Source: Streptomyces sp. CG 926
Lineage (GTDB): Bacteria > Actinomycetota > Actinomycetes > Streptomycetales > Streptomycetaceae
DNA: 64,000 nucleotides
Direction: 5' to 3'
Assembly: GCF_003148825.1 (NCBI RefSeq)
Contig: NZ_QGGZ01000022.1
Span: 29,105-93,104, forward strand
The notes under the pieces were generated by a model that was given only the letters and a program-made list of their open reading frames with translations, did no database searches and was not told the origin of the DNA. Shown piece after piece: positions 60,133 through 64,000 of the stretch (positions are counted from its first letter, which is position 1; each line of letters begins with the position of its first letter). The position numbers and the translations under genes are program-made.

Positions 60133-60546
60133 ATGGACATCCGCCGGGCCCTCACCCCCGCCGAGCTCGCCGCCGCCGAGTCCCTCTTCGACGGGCCTGC
60201 CCGCGAGGAGTGGTCCCAGCGCTTCCTCGCCGCCCCGGGACACCTGATGCTCATCGCCTACGTCGATGGGGTGCCCGCCGGGATGGTGTCCGGCATCGAG
60301 ATGAGTCACCCCGACAAGGGCACCGAGATGTGCCTGTACGAGCTGTCCGTGGACGAGGGGTACCGCCGCCGCGGTATCGGCCGCGCGCTGACCCTGGCCC
60401 TCGCCGAGGAGGCCAAGGCGCGTGGCTGCTACGGCATGTGGGTGGGGGTCGACACCGACAACGAAGCCGCGCTGGCCACTTACGGTTCCGCCGGCGCCCG
60501 CGACGAGGGTGTCTTCTCGATGCGCGGCTGGCCGCTCGCCCCGTAG
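60133..60546 (+). CDS. GNAT-family N-acetyltransferase
   Basis: The 137-residue protein has the acetyl-CoA-binding motif A as LYELSVDEGYRRRGIGRALT and motif B as GMWVGVDTDNEAALATYGSAGA. GNAT enzymes acetylate amines of antibiotics, proteins or small molecules. Within this family it resembles the aminoglycoside N-3-acetyltransferase AAC(3)-I type in size only, so no specific resistance is claimed. The ribosome site is poor; the ATG at 60133 and a GTG at 60124 are both possible. Confidence 0.85.
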   Translation: MDIRRALTPAELAAAESLFDGPAREEWSQRFLAAPGHLMLIAYVDGVPAGMVSGIEMSHPDKGTEMCLYELSVDEGYRRRGIGRALTLALAEEAKARGCYGMWVGVDTDNEAALATYGSAGARDEGVFSMRGWPLAP

Positions 60547-60652
60547 CACCGGGGACCGACTCCCCGCACCGCCCCCGCACGGCCCCGGCGCCGCCCCGCG
60601 TACCGGCTCCCCGGCAACCTCCGGCCGCCGCGCGACGCTTAGGGTGTTCGCT

Positions 60653-60672
60653 GGTCGACCCGTCGGTCGACC
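60653..60672. promoter_or_regulatory. tandem GGTCGACC palindromes upstream of kinase gene
   Basis: GGTCGACC appears twice (60653-60660 and 60665-60672), 12 bases apart centre to centre, about 20 bases before the kinase start. The spacing of about one helical turn suits a dimeric regulator. Function unproven. Confidence 0.4.
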
Positions 60673-60691
60673 GGGGGATCGGGGGAGGCAG

Positions 60692-62359
60692 ATGAACAGC
60701 GCGACCGAGGTGTTCGAGCCGCTGCGGGCGGACGATCCGTCCACCGTGGCCGGGTACCGCATCGCGGCCCGGCTCGGGGCGGGCGGCATGGGCCGGGTCT
60801 ACCTGTCACACACCCAGGGCGGCCGCCCAGTGGCGATCAAGGTCGTACGCCCGGAACTGGCCGAGGACCCGGCGTTCCGGCGGCGGTTCCGCCGTGAGGT
60901 GGAGGCCGCCCGGCGGGTCCGGGGCGCGTACACCGCCGAACTGATCGACGCCGACGCGGACGCGACGACACCCTGGCTGGCCACCCTCTACGTACCCGGC
61001 CCCTCCCTCGCGCAGGCCGTGGACCGGCGCGGACCGCTGCCCGTGCCCGCCGTGCTGTGGCTGATGGCGGGCGTGGCCGAGGCGCTGCAGGCCATCCATG
61101 GTGCGGGCATCGTGCACCGCGACCTGAAGCCGTCGAACGTACTCCTGGCCGCCGACGGCCCCCGCGTCATCGACTTCGGCATCTCCCTGGCATCCGACAC
61201 CACCGCGCACACCGCCACGGGCGCCACCATCGGAACGCCCCAGTACATGTCCCCCGAGCAGGCGTCGGCGGGTGAGGTCACCACGGCCGCCGACGTGTTC
61301 GCGCTGGGCCAGACCGCGGCGTTCGCCGCGCTCGGCGAGCCGCTGTACGGCACCGGCCCCTCCGCCACCGTGCTGTACCGGATCGTGCACTCCGAGCCCG
61401 ACCTGTCCCGCGTTCCGCGGGAGCTTCGTCCGCTGCTCGCCCGGTGCCTGGCCACCGATCCGCAGGAGCGGGCCACCCCGGCCGAGATCGTGGCGTGGTG
61501 CAGGACGGAACTGGGCGAGGACGCCGACGCGGACGGCGGCCCGGCGCTCTGGCGCGAGGTGACCGGACCGGAGGTGACGGTCCCGGAGCCGCTCCCGGAT
61601 CCCCTGCCGGAGCCCCTGCCGCGGCAGATCGGGGCGGGGCCCGCCCCGGCTCCCCTCGCTCCGCACACGATGCACCAGGTGTGGCAGCCTCCGCAGCCTG
61701 CGGCTCCGGAAGGACCGGAGCAACGACGCACGCGTCGACGGCGCACCGCGCTCGTCACCGCCGCGTCGATCGTGACGGTCGCGCTGCTGCTGGGCGTGGC
61801 CTGGTCGGTCGTCGACAAAGCGGCGAACAACGTGCGCGACCGCGCGAAGTCCCCGACGACCAAGGGAACCTCGGCGGGGCCGGCTGGCTCGGCGAGCGGC
61901 GACCCGACCATGAAGTCCGCCGACGCCGCACCGAAATCGAGCCCGAGCCCGAGTCCGACCCCGAGCGCTCCACCGAAGCCCGTCCCCTACCCGGCGTTGA
62001 CTCTGCGCGAGGAGAACTCGATCAGCATCAAGGAACCGGTCGAGCGCGCCACTCGCTCCGGGGACCTGCGACTGACCTGCGGCCGGGTGGACTGCGACCT
62101 GGAGAGCGACACCAGTGTGATCGTCCAGTTGTCGGGCAAGCCGAACGGCTCCCTCGACTCCTGTCGGGCCGCCCTCGAGGGGCGGACCGAGAAGAGCCGA
62201 TCACTGATGCTCGCGGCGTCCGGCAGCGAGTTCTGCGTCAAACATCAGTCGGGGGACATCGCACTGCTCGTGCTCACGCTCAAGTCCATGCCGGTGATGT
62301 CGTTGGAGGACGTGTCGAGCTTCGTCATAGTGGACATGACGGTCTGGCGCGCGGCCTGA
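60692..62359 (+). CDS. transmembrane Ser/Thr protein kinase (PASTA-less)
   Basis: The 555-residue protein has an N-terminal kinase domain: loop LGAGGMGRVYLS, ATP Lys50, catalytic Asp144 in HRDLKPSN, DFG at 161-163, and TPQYMSPEQ. A Pro-rich linker, one membrane helix near 353-374 (TALVTAASIVTVALLLGVAW) and an extracellular part with Ser/Pro repeats (KSSPSPSPTPS) follow. The small outside domain has three Cys (LTCGRVDC, DSC). It is a canonical HRD kinase, unlike PknG, and has no PASTA repeats, so its signal is unknown. The ATG follows GGGGGAGG. Confidence 0.93.
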   Translation: MNSATEVFEPLRADDPSTVAGYRIAARLGAGGMGRVYLSHTQGGRPVAIKVVRPELAEDPAFRRRFRREVEAARRVRGAYTAELIDADADATTPWLATLYVPGPSLAQAVDRRGPLPVPAVLWLMAGVAEALQAIHGAGIVHRDLKPSNVLLAADGPRVIDFGISLASDTTAHTATGATIGTPQYMSPEQASAGEVTTAADVFALGQTAAFAALGEPLYGTGPSATVLYRIVHSEPDLSRVPRELRPLLARCLATDPQERATPAEIVAWCRTELGEDADADGGPALWREVTGPEVTVPEPLPDPLPEPLPRQIGAGPAPAPLAPHTMHQVWQPPQPAAPEGPEQRRTRRRRTALVTAASIVTVALLLGVAWSVVDKAANNVRDRAKSPTTKGTSAGPAGSASGDPTMKSADAAPKSSPSPSPTPSAPPKPVPYPALTLREENSISIKEPVERATRSGDLRLTCGRVDCDLESDTSVIVQLSGKPNGSLDSCRAALEGRTEKSRSLMLAASGSEFCVKHQSGDIALLVLTLKSMPVMSLEDVSSFVIVDMTVWRAA

Positions 62360-62548
62360 CGAAGCGGTCGGCCGGGGCCACCCGGTCCGGTCGCGGATCC
62401 ATCCGACCGGCCGCGCCCACCCGGACCGGACCACACCGGAGCGGACCGCACCGGACCGGTCGTGGGTCCACCCGCGCGGCGGCGTGTCGTGCGCCCACTC
62501 GGCGCACCCTCCGCGCGCCCGTGCCGCCCCTCGCAGAGCATCGGCCGC

Positions 62549-63748
62549 ATGACCGCATTCGCCGTGTTCCTCCCCGCCGCCGCCCTGCTCGCAGCCACCG
62601 TCACGGGCTCTCCGCCGGCTCCGGACGTCGACGCCACCGCTCCCGATGCCACCGCCGCCCATGCCACCGCCCCCTACGTCGTCGTCCTCAAGGACACGAC
62701 CTCCCGCGCACCGACCCGCACCCTGGCCGCCGAGGCCGTGGAGGCCGGCGACGAGGTCGGACCGGTCTACGAGGCCGCCCTGAACGGCTTCGCCGTCCGC
62801 GCCACGGCCGCCCGGGCCGCCGCCCTGGCCGCCGACCCCCGGGTGGCCTCCGTGGAGCCCGACGCGGAGTTCCACACCACCGACGAGCCTCTGACCGGGC
62901 CGCAGACTCCCGCGCCCTGGTCCCTGGACCGGATCGACCAGCGCGAACTCCCGCTCGACGGCTCGTACGCGTACCCCGGCAGGGCCGCGGGCGTCACCGT
63001 CTACGTCGTCGACACCGGCATCAACACCGCGCACCGGGAGTTCGGCGGCCGCGCCCGCGCCGGCTACAACGCCGTGTTCCTCGGCAGCCCCCGGGACTGC
63101 AGCGGCCACGGCACGCACGTCGCGGCGACCGTGGGCGGGGAGACGTACGGGGTGGCCAAGGGGGTCTCGCTCGTCGGGGTGAAGGTGGCCGACTGCCGTG
63201 GCTCCGCGCCCCTGTCCGCGATCCTCAAGGGGGTCGACTGGGTGGTGAAGGACGCCGCCAAGGCCCCCACCACCCCGGCCGTGGCCAACATGAGCATCGG
63301 CGGCAGCCGCAGCCGCGCGCTCGACGCCGCGGTGACCCGGGCCGTGGCCAAGGGAATCACCGTCACCGTGGCCGCCGGGAACGACGGCAGGAACGCCTGC
63401 GGCGGATCCCCGGCCGCCGTCCCCCAGGCCCTCACGGTCGGGGCGACCGACGCCGAGGACCGCCGGGCGCCCTTCTCCGACCACGGCCCCTGCGTGGACC
63501 TCTCGGCGCCCGGGGTGCGCATCACCTCGGCCTGGAAGGACTCCGCCACCGCCACGGCCCGCGCCTCCGGCACCTCGATGGCCGCCCCGCACGTGGCCGG
63601 GGTCGCCGCGCTCATCCTGGCGCGCGGTACGGCGCGCACCCCGGCGCAGGTGTCCGAGGAACTGCTGCGCAGCGCCGTGTCCGACCGCATCACCGGCCTC
63701 CCCGCCAGCACCCCGAACCTGCTCCTCCACCTTCCCACCGGACGCTAG
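62549..63748 (+). CDS. secreted S8 serine protease (proteinase K/aqualysin type)
   Basis: The 399-residue protein has a signal peptide, an I9 inhibitor propeptide (APYVVVLKD ... VASVEPDAEF) and a catalytic domain with Asp155 (VVDTGIN), His187 (GHGTHVAA), Asn278 (AAGNDG) and Ser343 (GTSMAAPHVAG). The start ATG at 62549 lacks a strong ribosome site. Its stop TAG (63746-63748) is also the first three bases of the MITE-like element, so the insertion may have set or changed the C-terminus; the present end, LLLHLPTGR, is near the usual one. Confidence 0.92.
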   Translation: MTAFAVFLPAAALLAATVTGSPPAPDVDATAPDATAAHATAPYVVVLKDTTSRAPTRTLAAEAVEAGDEVGPVYEAALNGFAVRATAARAAALAADPRVASVEPDAEFHTTDEPLTGPQTPAPWSLDRIDQRELPLDGSYAYPGRAAGVTVYVVDTGINTAHREFGGRARAGYNAVFLGSPRDCSGHGTHVAATVGGETYGVAKGVSLVGVKVADCRGSAPLSAILKGVDWVVKDAAKAPTTPAVANMSIGGSRSRALDAAVTRAVAKGITVTVAAGNDGRNACGGSPAAVPQALTVGATDAEDRRAPFSDHGPCVDLSAPGVRITSAWKDSATATARASGTSMAAPHVAGVAALILARGTARTPAQVSEELLRSAVSDRITGLPASTPNLLLHLPTGR

Positions 63749-63909
63749 GGGGTGTCTTGTCGATCAGGGCGGATCAGGGAGCGGTGGTCGGTGCCGTGGA
63801 TCGCAAGGCGGACGAGGGAGGCGACGCGGAGCGTCGCCGACCGAGGACAACGCGGCGAGGCGCGGCACCGACCACCGCGAGCCCGGCCTGATCGGCAAGA
63901 CACCCCCTA
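63746..63909. mobile_element. 164-bp MITE-like element with 23-bp terminal inverted repeats
   Basis: The ends TAGGGGGTGTCTTG(T)CGATCAGG and CCTGATCG(G)CAAGACACCCCCTA are inverted copies with one mismatch. A second inner pair is 16 bp (GCGGTGGTCGGTGCCG at 63781-63796 and its complement at 63863-63878). The tip is an 8-bp hairpin (GGCGACGC-GGA-GCGTCGCC). There is no open frame for a transposase. The TA at each end suggests a TA target duplication, as for IS630/mariner-type transposition. Sequences of this type recur in Streptomyces genomes to my knowledge. Confidence 0.8.
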
Positions 63910-64000
63910 AAGGTTGTTGCAGAAGGCTCAGTTTTGGGCATTTTGCCTGTATGGGTGGGGTGTTGAGGGCTGAGCCGGTGTGGGTGGAGACGTTCACGGG
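63910..64000 (+). mobile_element. left end of an insertion sequence, cut by window edge
   Basis: Directly after the MITE-like element comes AGGTTGTTGCAGAAGGCTCAG, AT-richer than its surroundings, then a transposase-like start. It is the probable left end of an IS5-type element. The right end is outside the window. Confidence 0.6.
63951..64000 (+). CDS. transposase, N-terminal fragment (IS5-family-like)
   Basis: Only 16 complete codons are visible: MGGVLRAEPVWVETFT. The LRAEPVWVETFTG start is one I associate with actinobacterial IS5-group transposases of the HTH plus DDE type. A TTG or GTG a few codons later could be the true start. The gene is truncated by the window edge, so completeness cannot be judged. 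Confidence 0.6.
   Translation, partial: MGGVLRAEPVWVETFT

Noticed and set aside
60133..60546. Specific antibiotic-resistance acetyltransferase
   Set aside because: Only general GNAT motifs are visible; nothing supports a particular drug substrate.

Overview
The window is a stretch of Streptomyces (or very close actinomycete) chromosome. The evidence is very high GC, many GTG and some TTG starts, long GC-rich antisense open frames, and a run of genes whose order I recall from Streptomyces core chromosomes: asd, pepN, malQ, the csnR-csnK cluster, a PknG island, ettA, ssbB and dynB-dynA. No computation or search was run; family names rest on motifs read in the translations and on remembered family knowledge.

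Layout. Positions 1-2.5 kb: a truncated hypothetical, a PNPOx-like/glyoxalase-like pair, and a divergent CGNR zinc-finger regulator with an AT-rich palindrome between. 2.7-10.1 kb: a large secreted subtilisin, asd and pepN, the first two ended by strong hairpins. 10.2-15.1 kb: an efflux block (LysR regulator, two EamA transporters, one MFS transporter) facing a MarR regulator across a perfect 13-bp inverted repeat. 15.2-22.9 kb: a small membrane protein, malQ, a secreted GH84-type glycosidase homologue with an altered catalytic pair, an HNH nuclease and an MscS-type channel. 23.0-29.9 kb: csnR-csnE-csnF-csnG-csnH-csnK, a ROK regulator, sugar ABC importer, GH4 glycosidase and sugar kinase for amino-sugar oligosaccharide uptake, with no ATPase gene of its own.

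30.1-40.9 kb is the most interesting block. It encodes a four-pass GlnX-like membrane protein, a GlnH-like amino-acid-binding protein, an unknown helical protein, a PknG-type kinase, a PP2C phosphatase, a vWA protein and an FHA protein. The kinase, phosphatase and FHA protein each carry two N-terminal zinc-ribbon-like Cys motifs. The first genes match the mycobacterial PknG-GlnX-GlnH amino-acid sensor; the rest look like an added phosphorylation module of writer, eraser, reader and scaffold.

40.9-49.2 kb: an isoaspartate-methyltransferase-like enzyme, truncated haemoglobin GlbO, a thioesterase pair, EttA, four small unknown proteins (two of them paralogues around an unrelated gene) and a PAP2/diacylglycerol-kinase fusion. 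49.4-54.7 kb: a degenerate thioester-domain surface protein, SsbB, and dynamin-like DynB and DynA, linked to sporulation septation and chromosome segregation. 55.07 kb: tRNA-Arg(UCU). 55.4-63.7 kb: a phosphoribosyltransferase-hydrolase fusion, a sulfite-oxidase-family enzyme, a secreted phospholipase A2, small enzymes, a transmembrane Ser/Thr kinase and a second subtilisin. The right end is mobile DNA: a 164-bp MITE-like element whose first three bases are the stop codon of that subtilisin gene, followed directly by the left end of an IS cut off by the window edge.
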